A stretch of 5,521 bases of DNA, taken from assembly GCA_009921765.1 (NCBI GenBank), contig RFXC01000254.1, forward strand, positions 1-5,521, given 5' to 3'. Position 1 is the first letter of the stretch. The number at the start of each line of letters is the position of its first letter. This document shows positions 1 to 5,521 of this stretch, in pieces. The notes under the pieces are model-generated. The model made no database searches and was not told where the DNA came from. It worked only from the letters and a program-made list of their open reading frames with translations. The translations under genes were made by a program, and so were the position numbers. Source of the DNA: Betaproteobacteria bacterium. GTDB lineage: Bacteria > Pseudomonadota > Gammaproteobacteria > Burkholderiales > Burkholderiaceae.

Positions 1-1235
1 AACCCGATCTCCCGAACACTCGGCCCTGGGCACCAACGCGCGGTACTTGTCCTCCACATCCGCCCACTGAATGCCGGTGGTGCCTGAACCGCGTGGCGCC
101 TTGCACGTGTGGCTGAGCAGCCTGCCATCGGTGGTGGTGACCGAGACTGTTCCGCCGTGCCGATGACCAAAACGATCCGGATGCGGAGGTGGGTCGGGGT
201 CAAATCCGATCCGACCAATCAGCGACACCACGACCGGATCAAACATTTTTTCTGGTGAGAAAAGATTCCAGCCAATGCGGCGATCAGCAAAGGCGCACGC
301 CACAAAATAGGGCACGCTGTGCGCGGCGCTGATCAGATCGTTGGGCGGAACCGCCTGCTGCGCCCAGACCTTGAGCTGAGGCGCTGAAATCATGGCAGAG
401 GCAACCTGCTCGGGCTTGAGGTCGTGCGCCACCGCAAGCTCGATGGCCGCCTGCGCAATGGCATGAAAAGGGTGCGCTCCCGGCCCGCCTGACCGTTCAT
501 GGCATCAAAGAAGCCGCGCGGGGATTCGAGCACCGCCCCCTCGGACTCAAAGCCGCTCTCGGCCGCCACTGCCGCCTGAACTCCCAGCATCGCGGCGAGC
601 CCGGCGTGATATTCCCGGGCGCAACTGGTGTCGGCAGCGATCGCCATGCCACATGCCGAGGACGCCGCGAGCGACAGCGCATGCGTCATCGTCTGCGCAT
701 CCAGCTCCAGCAGGCGCCCTGCCGTGACGGTTGCGCCGAAGATGGTCGATACTGATCCGTGAAAGCCGCGTTGCATCCGCCCGGGGGTGAGCGCTTCATC
801 GACCCGTCCGGCAATCTCATAGCCCATCACCATTGCGGCGAGCAGTTCCCGGCCGCTTCGCGCCCGCCACTGCGCCACCGCGAGCCCGGCAGCGGTGGTG
901 GGCGTACCGATGTGGGCGATGCTGCGCAGGTCGCTGTCGTCGGACGCCGCTGCATCGCTTGCTACCGCATTCACCCTGGCCGCGCGATCGGGCGACATCG
1001 ACCCCGCACCGAACCACAGTCCGCAGGGGCCGCTGCCACCCAGCCGAACTTCGGCTGCGAGCAGCGCCCGGGTGGATGCGATGTCGACCCCGCGGCTCGC
1101 GCTCGCGAGCGTGCTCGCGACAATCATCTTTGCGCGTTCAAGCGCAAGCGCGGGAAAGGATTCCAGCGGTGTCTCGGCAGCAAACCGACCCAGTCGCTCG
1201 GCAAGGGTCGGCCCAGTGGGGCGATGCGCACTCAT
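1..1235 (-). pseudogene. MmgE/PrpD family protein, frameshifted with an apparent internal deletion; C-terminus beyond the left edge
   Basis: The first 250 or so residues (ATG at 1235) read as a clean MmgE/PrpD N-terminus: a helical start (LAERLGRFAAETPLESFP), the SDAAASDDSDLRSIAHIGTP segment (residues 93-112, matching the family's conserved Asp/His active-site region), RGFHGS (157-161), REYHAGLAA (207-215) and ESPRGFFDAMNG (237-248). That frame then runs into unrelated sequence and stops at 390. Another minus frame, open from about 504 to position 1, encodes the rest of the family: GAHPFHAIAQAAIELA, AHSVPYFVACAFADR, then APRGSGTTGIQWADVEDKYRALVP. Family members include 2-methylcitrate dehydratase, cis-aconitate decarboxylase and iminodisuccinate epimerase, so the substrate is open. 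The start has GGCGGA (1243-1248) 7 nt upstream and lies 15 bp after the CMD stop, implying co-transcription. Family assignment is firm. Loss of function is probable unless the break is an assembly error. Confidence 0.82.
470..505 (-). other. Frameshift and deletion junction within the MmgE/PrpD gene
   Basis: Upstream of here, codons on the minus strand start at positions equal to 2 modulo 3; downstream they start at multiples of 3. The second frame has a TGA at 505-507, so the switch must fall between about 505 and 470. The shift is in the -1 sense, which fits a net loss of 3n+1 bases. From my memory of the family, about 20 to 35 residues normally separate the RGF motif from the PGGHP-like motif, usually including a Lys just before the Pro (KLVPGGHP or KPYP type). 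Here only about nine residues separate RGF from PGAHPFHA. The event therefore looks like a small deletion rather than a single-base slip. The exact endpoints cannot be placed without an intact relative. Confidence 0.75.
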
Positions 1236-1250
1236 CCGGCAGTCCGCCGA

Positions 1251-1637
1251 TCAGGCCTTTTTGTCGGTCGCGTCCAGCACCTCGCGCGCGACGCGAAAGC
1301 CATCGATGGCAGCCGGCACACCAGCATAGATGCCAACCTGAAGCAGCACCTCGCGGATTTCTTCCCGCGTGACGCCATTACGCAGCGCCCCCGCCACGTG
1401 AAGCTTGAGCTCATGGGGCCGATTGAGCACACCGATCATCGCGATGTTCAACATGCTGCGGACCTTTCTCGGCAACTCCTCGCGACCCCAGACCGCGCCC
1501 CAGCAGTACTCGGTGACCAGATCCTGAAGTGGCCGAGTGAAGTCATCGGCCGCCGCCAGCGATTTCTCGACATACTCGGCACCGACCACCTCCTTGCGAA
1601 TCTGCAGGCCGCGGTCATAGAGTTCCTTGTTGTTCAT
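1251..1637 (-). CDS. Carboxymuconolactone decarboxylase (CMD) family protein, PcaC-like
   Basis: This encodes 128 residues, the usual size of a stand-alone gamma-carboxymuconolactone decarboxylase-like protein. The CMD pattern is clear: EYCWGAVWGR (43-52), PRKVRSMLNIAMIGVLNRPHELKLH (56-80) with the conserved His80, then AGALRNGVTREEIREVLLQVGIYAGVP (82-108). There is only one Cys and no CxxC, so it is not an AhpD-type peroxidase. PcaC acts in the protocatechuate branch of the beta-ketoadipate pathway, but many PcaC-like proteins beside transporters act on other small acids, and no other pca gene is present. The start at 1637 is preferred because GGAG (1647-1650) lies 9 nt upstream. An in-frame ATG at 1667 would add ten residues but has no ribosome-binding site. 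It is first in the leftward unit and is followed after 15 bp by MmgE/PrpD. It is cytoplasmic; the true substrate is unknown. Confidence 0.9.
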   Translation of the reverse strand: MNNKELYDRGLQIRKEVVGAEYVEKSLAAADDFTRPLQDLVTEYCWGAVWGREELPRKVRSMLNIAMIGVLNRPHELKLHVAGALRNGVTREEIREVLLQVGIYAGVPAAIDGFRVAREVLDATDKKA

Positions 1638-1684
1638 GGCGAAGCGCTCCGAAAGAATGAAGTTCATGAAGAAGTGGGAGTCGG

Positions 1685-1713
1685 ATGGTAGACGGCCAGG
1701 CCTGTCCAGGCAA
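1685..1713 (-). promoter_or_regulatory. Candidate sigma70-like promoter for the leftward CMD-MmgE/PrpD unit
   Basis: Read on the minus strand, TTGCCT (1713-1708) is followed after exactly 17 bp by TACCAT (1690-1685). Each hexamer matches the consensus at four of six positions. Transcription would begin near 1678, giving a leader of about 40 nt before the CMD start. The spacer contains the short palindromes listed separately, so a bound protein could block it. This is pattern matching by eye in a high-GC sequence, so chance occurrence is a real possibility. Confidence 0.4.
1697..1710. repeat. Overlapping short palindromes (CAGGCCTG and CCTG-N2-CAGG)
   Basis: CAGGCCTG (1697-1704) is a perfect 8-bp palindrome, and its right half is also the left arm of CCTGTCCAGG (1701-1710). 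Together they give three alternating half sites (CAGG, CCTG, CAGG). They fill most of the spacer and touch the -35 of the leftward promoter candidate. They could be an operator, but the arms are only 4 bp long. Confidence 0.3.
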
Positions 1714-1717
1714 CGCC

Positions 1718-1745
1718 GGGCGGTCCAAAGAACAGGCGACCGCCC
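1718..1745. repeat. 8-bp perfect inverted repeat GGGCGGTC-N12-GACCGCCC
   Basis: The arms at 1718-1725 and 1738-1745 are exact reverse complements with a 12-nt centre. The element lies in the middle of the divergent intergenic region, immediately upstream of the leftward -35 candidate and about 35 bp upstream of the rightward -35 candidate, a position suited to an activator or shared regulator. There is no following T-run and no upstream gene for it to terminate, so a terminator is unlikely. The arms are all-GC apart from one A/T pair, which raises the chance of coincidence. Confidence 0.45.
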
Positions 1746-1779
1746 ACCAGCGCAGTGTCCCGAAAGCATGGCAACGTTC

Positions 1780-1808
1780 TTGGCACCGGTATCCGACTCG
1801 GGGATACT
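1780..1808 (+). promoter_or_regulatory. Candidate sigma70-like promoter for the rightward Bug/ABC transporter operon
   Basis: TTGGCA (1780-1785, five of six to the -35 consensus) is followed after exactly 17 bp by GATACT (1803-1808, four of six to the -10 consensus). Transcription would begin near 1815, leaving a leader of roughly 47 nt before the start at 1862. This is the best promoter match in the intergenic region, and its -10 is overlapped by an inverted repeat. Confidence 0.5.
1789..1807. promoter_or_regulatory. Candidate operator GTATCC-N7-GGATAC over the rightward promoter
   Basis: Perfect 6-bp arms at 1789-1794 and 1802-1807 flank a 7-nt centre. The right arm covers five of the six bases of the candidate -10, and the left arm lies in the spacer. 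A dimeric repressor bound here would block RNA polymerase. The position and symmetry suit a GntR- or TetR-type regulator, but no regulator gene is in view, so the family is a guess. Confidence 0.4.
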
Positions 1809-1845
1809 CTGCTCTGCGAACAGGCCAGCCGAAGCCTGATCCATC

Positions 1846-1854
1846 AAGAGGAGA
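1846..1854 (+). promoter_or_regulatory. Strong ribosome-binding site that fixes the Bug/TctC start
   Basis: AAGAGGAGA lies 7 nt before the ATG at 1862. The same frame is open back to an ATG at 1685, but that upstream part has no ribosome-binding site, covers the promoter candidate and would place the signal peptide internally. The start at 1862 is therefore the real one. Confidence 0.85.
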
Positions 1855-1861
1855 CCTGCCC

Positions 1862-2884
1862 ATGATTGCCCCCGCCCCTCCACGATCGCGGCTGGTCGGC
1901 GCAACACGCCGAGCCGTCATGCTGCTGGCGCTCGGCGTCTCGGTCGCACACGCGCAAAGCGCAGCGCCAGCCAGCCCTGCGGCCGCATTCACCCCGACGC
2001 GACCGGTCACGCTGATCGTTCCATTCCCTCCCGGTGGCGGCACCGATGCGGTTGGACGGGCGGTCGCAGAGCGGCTCTCCCAGCTCTGGGGCCAGCAGAT
2101 GATTGTGGACAATCGGGCCGGCGCGCAGGGTAACGTCGGCAGCGCGCAGGCTGCCCGCCAACCCGGCGATGGCTACACGGTGTTGCTTGCCCATCAGGGG
2201 GTGTTCACGGTCAACCCTCACCTTTACAAGGACAGCACACTCGATCCGCTGCGCGATTTCAAGCCGGTCACGCGCGCCACGCAGCAACCGTTCGTGCTGG
2301 TTGCCCATCCGTCGCTCAAGGCGCAATCGCTTGCTGAACTCATCGCACTGGCCAAGGCCGAACCTGGCCGCATCAGCTACGGGTCCAGTGCATCGGGTCC
2401 GCAGCTTGCCGGCGAAATGCTGAAGTCCGCAGCGGGCATCGATCTCACCCACGTCCCCTACAAGGGCGCTGGTCCCGCGGTCATTGATGTGCTGGCCGGC
2501 CACATTCCTCTTCTGGTCGCCAATCCCACGTCGGTTGCGCAGCACGTGCGCTCCGGCAAGCTTCGCGCGCTCGTGCTGTTCGGGAAGGATCCGATCGGTG
2601 TGTTGCCCGGAACCCCAACCGCCGCGCAGGCCGGCGTCGCGCAAGCCGGCGAGATGCCCGAGTGGTATGGCTTTGCAGTGCCCGCCAGCACGCCTGATGC
2701 GACCGTCGCCGCACTCAACCGCGATTTCAGACGGGTGCTGGACGACCCCGCACTGCGAGCACATTTCGACGGACTGGGTCTGGTGGCCTCGAGCAGCAGC
2801 ACCGATGAATTCGCTCGCCAGATTGCCGCCGACCACGCCCGCGCCGGAGCGCTGGTCCGACAGGCCGGCATGAACAAACCCTGA
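1862..2884 (+). CDS. Tripartite tricarboxylate transporter substrate-binding protein (Bug/TctC family)
   Basis: The product is a 340-residue periplasmic binding protein. A signal peptide is evident: Arg10, Arg16 and Arg17, a hydrophobic core AVMLLALGVSV, and an AHA/QS cleavage site after residue 31. The mature part opens with the Bug hallmark RPVTLIVPFPPGGGTDAVGR (47-66), followed by IVDNRAGAQGNVGS, a GDGYTVLL segment, ISYGSSASG, LTHVPYKGAGPAVIDVLAGHI and the C-terminal EWYGFAVPASTPDATVAALN. Bug proteins bind small carboxylates and related anions and normally serve a TctA/TctB membrane pair. Neither is present here. Instead the gene is 14 bp ahead of an ABC importer's binding protein, as first gene of the operon. 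It might be an orphan binding protein serving a distant TctAB, a periplasmic sensor, or an accessory to the ABC system. The ligand cannot be deduced. Family assignment is very secure. Confidence 0.95.
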   Translation: MIAPAPPRSRLVGATRRAVMLLALGVSVAHAQSAAPASPAAAFTPTRPVTLIVPFPPGGGTDAVGRAVAERLSQLWGQQMIVDNRAGAQGNVGSAQAARQPGDGYTVLLAHQGVFTVNPHLYKDSTLDPLRDFKPVTRATQQPFVLVAHPSLKAQSLAELIALAKAEPGRISYGSSASGPQLAGEMLKSAAGIDLTHVPYKGAGPAVIDVLAGHIPLLVANPTSVAQHVRSGKLRALVLFGKDPIGVLPGTPTAAQAGVAQAGEMPEWYGFAVPASTPDATVAALNRDFRRVLDDPALRAHFDGLGLVASSSSTDEFARQIAADHARAGALVRQAGMNKP

Positions 2885-2898
2885 TTGCGAGAACTGCC

Positions 2899-3909
2899 AT
2901 GAAGCGTCTACATCGCACCCTGATTGCAGCCATTGCAACCTTTGCCGTGGCGATCACCGCTCGCGCTGAAGTCTCCGAAATCCGTGTGCCGCTGGGCGCC
3001 GGCGGCTTTGGCTTCCTGCCTCTGCACGTGATGAAACAACACCGTCTGATCGAAGACGAAGCCAACCGGCGAGGCGTTCCCTTGAAGGTCAACTGGTCGA
3101 ACATTGGCGGGCCATCGGCCATGATCGACGCCCTCATCTCGGGCTCTGCTGATTTCGTATCGGCCGGCCCACCTGCGTTCCTGATCCTATGGGATCGCAC
3201 GCGAACCGGCGTGGGCGCCCGCGGGGTGGCCGCGATGAGCTCAATGCCGATGCTGCTCAACACCCGTGCAGCGCATCTCAAAACGATCGACGATCTGACC
3301 GGCACCGACCGCATCGCCGTCACCTCGGTCAAATCATCGATTCCATCGATCGTGATGCAGATGTACGCGGTCAGGAAATATGGCCGCGACCAGGCATTCC
3401 GCTTCGACCCGTTCACCGTCAGCATGAATCACGGCGATGCCGCAGCCGCCCTGCTATCCGGCAGCGCAACCATCACTGGTCACTTTGCCTCACCGCCGCT
3501 CGCACAGGCCGAACTCAAGCAGCAGGGCATCCGCACCATCATGAACAGCGACGATGTGATGGGCGGCTCCACCACATTCACAATGATCACCGCCACGCAA
3601 CGCTTCCGAGACCGCAACCCCAAGGTCTATGAGTCGTTCGTCGCGGCATTGCAGCGCGCCCACGCCATGATTCGGGATGACAGGAAAGGCGCCGCGCAGA
3701 CACTGATCGAGTCGATGGGCGGCAGCAGCCGGTGGTCATTGGACGAGATGATGGCCATGTTGGGTGATCCCTCGATCAAATACACCACCACTCCCGAGAA
3801 TGTCATCAAATACGCCCACTTCATGCACGACATCGGCTCACTCAAGAATCGCGCGGGCGGCGTCGCGGATCTGTTCTTCCCCGGGATCGACCTGCAGGCG
3901 GGTCACTGA
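2899..3909 (+). CDS. ABC transporter substrate-binding protein, NitT/TauT (NMT1/THI5-like) type
   Basis: The product has 336 residues, a normal length. A classic signal peptide (MKRLHR, then LIAAIATFAVAITA, ending ARA/EV) is cleaved after residue 23. There is no lipobox Cys, so the mature protein is soluble in the periplasm. The fold is of the NMT1-like kind: EIRVPLGAGGFGFLPLHVMKQHRLIEDEA (27-55), then GGPSAMIDALISGSADFVSAGPPAFL, a domain crossover near KTIDDLTGTDRIAVTSVKSS, and GDAAAALLSGSATITGHFASPPL. Relatives bind taurine, nitrate, aliphatic sulfonates, pyrimidines or aromatic acids, so the ligand is open. The immediately following ATPase and permease complete a three-part importer. The ribosome-binding site (GAGA, 2889-2892) is weak, suggesting partial dependence on translation of the preceding gene. 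The family call rests on pattern, weaker than for the ATPase, but neighbours support it. Confidence 0.88.
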   Translation: MKRLHRTLIAAIATFAVAITARAEVSEIRVPLGAGGFGFLPLHVMKQHRLIEDEANRRGVPLKVNWSNIGGPSAMIDALISGSADFVSAGPPAFLILWDRTRTGVGARGVAAMSSMPMLLNTRAAHLKTIDDLTGTDRIAVTSVKSSIPSIVMQMYAVRKYGRDQAFRFDPFTVSMNHGDAAAALLSGSATITGHFASPPLAQAELKQQGIRTIMNSDDVMGGSTTFTMITATQRFRDRNPKVYESFVAALQRAHAMIRDDRKGAAQTLIESMGGSSRWSLDEMMAMLGDPSIKYTTTPENVIKYAHFMHDIGSLKNRAGGVADLFFPGIDLQAGH

Positions 3910-4680
3910 ATGACTGCAGCGGGCCCCGAGCCGCTCCTGCGCGTTCAGGGCGTCACGCTTCAGTATCGGACCAGCCAGCATCTGGTCACCGCCACCTACC
4001 GGGTAAGCCTGGATGTGCATCGCGCCGAGCGATTTGTCATGCTCGGTCCGTCGGGCTGCGGGAAATCAACGCTTCTCAAGGCGGTGGGCGGCTACCTCAC
4101 CCCCACCGAGGGCAGCCTCACACTGAACGGCCGCACGATACGTGGTCCGGGCCCCGACCGGGTGATGGTATTCCAGGAATTCGATCAGTTGCTGCCCTGG
4201 AAGACTGTGCTGGAAAACGTGCTCTTTGCGTTGACGGCCTCGAAGCGGGCGGGCCGGCGCGAGGCACTCGAGCGCGCGCGACATTACATCGACAAGGTTC
4301 GGCTGACCGCTTTTGCCGACCATTATCCGCACACGTTGTCGGGCGGAATGAAGCAGCGAGTTGCGATCGCACGTGGCATGGCAATGGAGCCCGACATTCT
4401 GCTGATGGACGAACCCTTCGCCGCGCTCGACGCGCTCACTCGCGGCGCGATGCAAGACGAACTGCTTCGTTTATGGGAAGACACCCGCTTTACCGTGCTG
4501 TTCGTCACGCATTCGATCCCCGAAGCAGTCCACATCGGCAGTCGCATCCTGGTGCTGAGTCCGCACCCGGGCCAGGTGCAGGCCGAGCTGTCTGTCCCCC
4601 AGGATGCCGAGGCGCGCCTGGCGCTGACCGCAAGAATTGAGGACATGCTGCTGCAACGCCCTTCGAGCCATCCGTCATGA
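3910..4680 (+). CDS. ABC transporter ATP-binding protein, NitT/TauT type
   Basis: This cytoplasmic ATPase powers the importer and has 256 residues with every motif intact: Walker A GPSGCGKST (46-54), Q-loop Gln89 in MVFQEFDQLLPWKTVLENV, signature LSGGMKQR (143-150), Walker B ILLMDEP (163-169) with Glu168, the D-loop AALD (171-174), and the H-loop His201 in VLFVTHSIPEAV. The QLLPWKTVLENV and THSIPEAVHIGSRILVLSPHPG forms are typical of the taurine/nitrate/sulfonate (SsuB/TauB/NrtD) branch. It has no extra C-terminal regulatory domain. The ATG directly abuts the previous stop (TGAATG), with AGGCGGG (3896-3902) 7 nt upstream inside the binding-protein gene, so it is translationally coupled. Its stop overlaps the permease start. 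The function as an importer ATPase is secure; the substrate is not. Confidence 0.97.
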   Translation: MTAAGPEPLLRVQGVTLQYRTSQHLVTATYRVSLDVHRAERFVMLGPSGCGKSTLLKAVGGYLTPTEGSLTLNGRTIRGPGPDRVMVFQEFDQLLPWKTVLENVLFALTASKRAGRREALERARHYIDKVRLTAFADHYPHTLSGGMKQRVAIARGMAMEPDILLMDEPFAALDALTRGAMQDELLRLWEDTRFTVLFVTHSIPEAVHIGSRILVLSPHPGQVQAELSVPQDAEARLALTARIEDMLLQRPSSHPS

Positions 4681-5521
4681 CCGACCACATGCCCCCGCAA
4701 CGACCCGACATCGTTCACAAGGTGGAGCCGCCACGCGAGGTTGTTGTCGAGCGCGAATTGCGGCTCACACAAAAACTCTGGAATCTTGGCTGGGTTCGCA
4801 AGTCGCTGGTGATCGCCGTGCTCGCGCTCATCTGGGAACTCTACTCGCGGTGGCAGGACAATCCCCTGCTCTTTCCCGCGCTTTCTGAAACCCTGGTTGC
4901 GCTGAGCCAGGGGCTGGTTGATGGCCGGATCGCGATGGCCACCTGGGTGTCGATCAAGGTGCTGCTGGAGGGCTATGGTGCGGGGATGCTGCTCGCTGCG
5001 GTGTTCACTGCCCTTGCGTCAATGACGCGTATCGGCGCCGATCTGCTGGAAACACTCACTGCCATGTTCAACCCGCTACCTTCCATCGCACTCCTGCCAC
5101 TCGCCATGATCTGGTTTGGTCTGGGCGAGGGCAGCATCGTGTTTGTGCTGGTGCATGCGGTTCTGTGGGCGGTCGCCCTCAACACCCATTCTGGTTTCCA
5201 GGCGGTGAGCCTCACCTGGCGAATGGTGGGGCGAAACTACGGTCTGTCACCCCTTTCCTACGTGCTGCGGATCCTCATTCCAGCGGCATTTCCCAGCATT
5301 CTCACCGGTCTCAAGATCGGCTGGGCGTTTGCCTGGCGCACACTCATCGCGGCCGAACTCGTGTTTGGCGCGAGCTCAGGCCAGGGCGGGCTTGGATGGT
5401 TCATTTTTCAGAGCAAAAACATGCTGGAGGTTCCGCAGGTGTTCGCCGGACTCCTCACCGTCATTCTGTTCGGCCTGCTGGTGGAAAATGGCGTGTTCAG
5501 GCTTTTGGAGCAGCGCACGGT
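4677..5521 (+). CDS. ABC transporter permease, NitT/TauT type (cut by the right edge)
   Basis: Translation from the ATG at 4677, in an ATGA overlap with the ATPase stop, runs open to the edge for 281 codons. It begins MTDHMPPQRPDIVHK and ends GVFRLLEQRT. About 40 polar, charged cytoplasmic residues precede hydrophobic segments near 42-57, 97-114, 133-149, 152-168, 207-229 and 255-272, fitting six membrane spans. The ATPase-docking EAA loop is visible at about 184-202 (VGRNYGLSPLSYVLRILIP), with the spacing Gly189-X9-Ile-X-Ile-Pro202. This is the BPD-transport inner-membrane domain and probably forms a homodimer with the ATPase pair. Relatives usually end a few residues after an ERRT-like stretch, so little is missing. 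No clear ribosome-binding site precedes it, so coupled translation is likely. An alternative ATG four codons in (4689) is possible. Confidence 0.94.
   Translation, partial: MTDHMPPQRPDIVHKVEPPREVVVERELRLTQKLWNLGWVRKSLVIAVLALIWELYSRWQDNPLLFPALSETLVALSQGLVDGRIAMATWVSIKVLLEGYGAGMLLAAVFTALASMTRIGADLLETLTAMFNPLPSIALLPLAMIWFGLGEGSIVFVLVHAVLWAVALNTHSGFQAVSLTWRMVGRNYGLSPLSYVLRILIPAAFPSILTGLKIGWAFAWRTLIAAELVFGASSGQGGLGWFIFQSKNMLEVPQVFAGLLTVILFGLLVENGVFRLLEQRT

Noticed and set aside
464..476. Possible programmed -1 frameshift at the ACCCTTTTC run in the MmgE/PrpD gene
   Set aside because: The run is not a canonical slippery heptamer in the incoming frame (ACC CTT TTC), the family is not known to use frameshifting, and residues also appear to be missing, which a ribosomal slip would not explain.
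1101..1110. Perfect palindrome GCTCGCGAGC with nearby GCTCGCG copies
   Set aside because: It lies inside the MmgE/PrpD coding region where Ala/Ser/Arg codons readily create GC-rich repeats; there is no regulatory context.
759..1691. 310-codon open frame on the plus strand opposite the MmgE/PrpD and CMD genes
   Set aside because: It is antisense to two recognisable protein families, is rich in Arg/Pro/His/Gly as expected of a high-GC shadow frame, matches no domain I know, and has no convincing ribosome-binding site.
1718..1745. The GC-rich inverted repeat as a rho-independent terminator
   Set aside because: There is no T-run on either strand after the stem, and both flanking genes point away from it, so no transcript would end here.
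1844..2938. 364-codon open frame on the minus strand opposite the Bug/TctC gene
   Set aside because: It is a shadow of a securely identified gene; its composition is unlike a protein and it would run through the ribosome-binding site and start regions of the plus-strand genes.
2727..3425. 232-codon open frame on the minus strand across the end of the Bug gene and the start of the ABC binding-protein gene
   Set aside because: It overlaps two real genes antisense, shows no recognisable domain and has an Arg-rich tail typical of shadow frames.

Overview
The window is a high-GC, densely packed stretch of bacterial chromosome. The signs point to Betaproteobacteria, most likely Burkholderiales: G/C-rich third positions, a solitary Bug/TctC-type binding protein (a family greatly expanded in that order), and MmgE/PrpD plus carboxymuconolactone-decarboxylase-like genes beside transporters. 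This placement is inference; there is no rRNA or other phylogenetic marker here.

Layout. Two gene sets diverge from a 224-bp control region (1638-1861). Leftward on the minus strand are a carboxymuconolactone decarboxylase (CMD) family protein (1251-1637) and, 15 bp further on, an MmgE/PrpD family gene (1235 down to the left edge). The MmgE/PrpD gene is broken: near 470-505 the reading frame shifts, and a short stretch normally found in the family appears to be missing. The C-terminal half continues in another frame, with no stop, to position 1. Rightward on the plus strand are a Bug/TctC periplasmic binding protein (1862-2884), a NitT/TauT (NMT1-like) ABC substrate-binding protein (2899-3909), its ATPase (3910-4680) and its permease (4677 to the right edge, probably lacking only a few C-terminal residues). 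Gaps of 14, 0 and -4 bp indicate one operon with translational coupling in the ABC part.

Control region. Each direction has a sigma70-like promoter candidate with a 17-bp spacer. Three inverted-repeat elements surround or overlap them; one (GTATCC-N7-GGATAC) covers the -10 of the rightward promoter and is a natural operator candidate. No regulator gene is visible.

How the genes may work together. The likely picture is an uptake-plus-catabolism locus for a small organic acid or related anion: the ABC cassette imports it, the CMD and (ancestrally) MmgE/PrpD enzymes process it. The substrate cannot be read from the sequence. The two oddities are the disrupted MmgE/PrpD gene and a Bug-type binding protein in one transcription unit with an ABC importer of a different class, with no TctA/TctB membrane partner in view. 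I see nothing that amounts to a clearly new system, and no RNA genes, mobile elements or CRISPR arrays.
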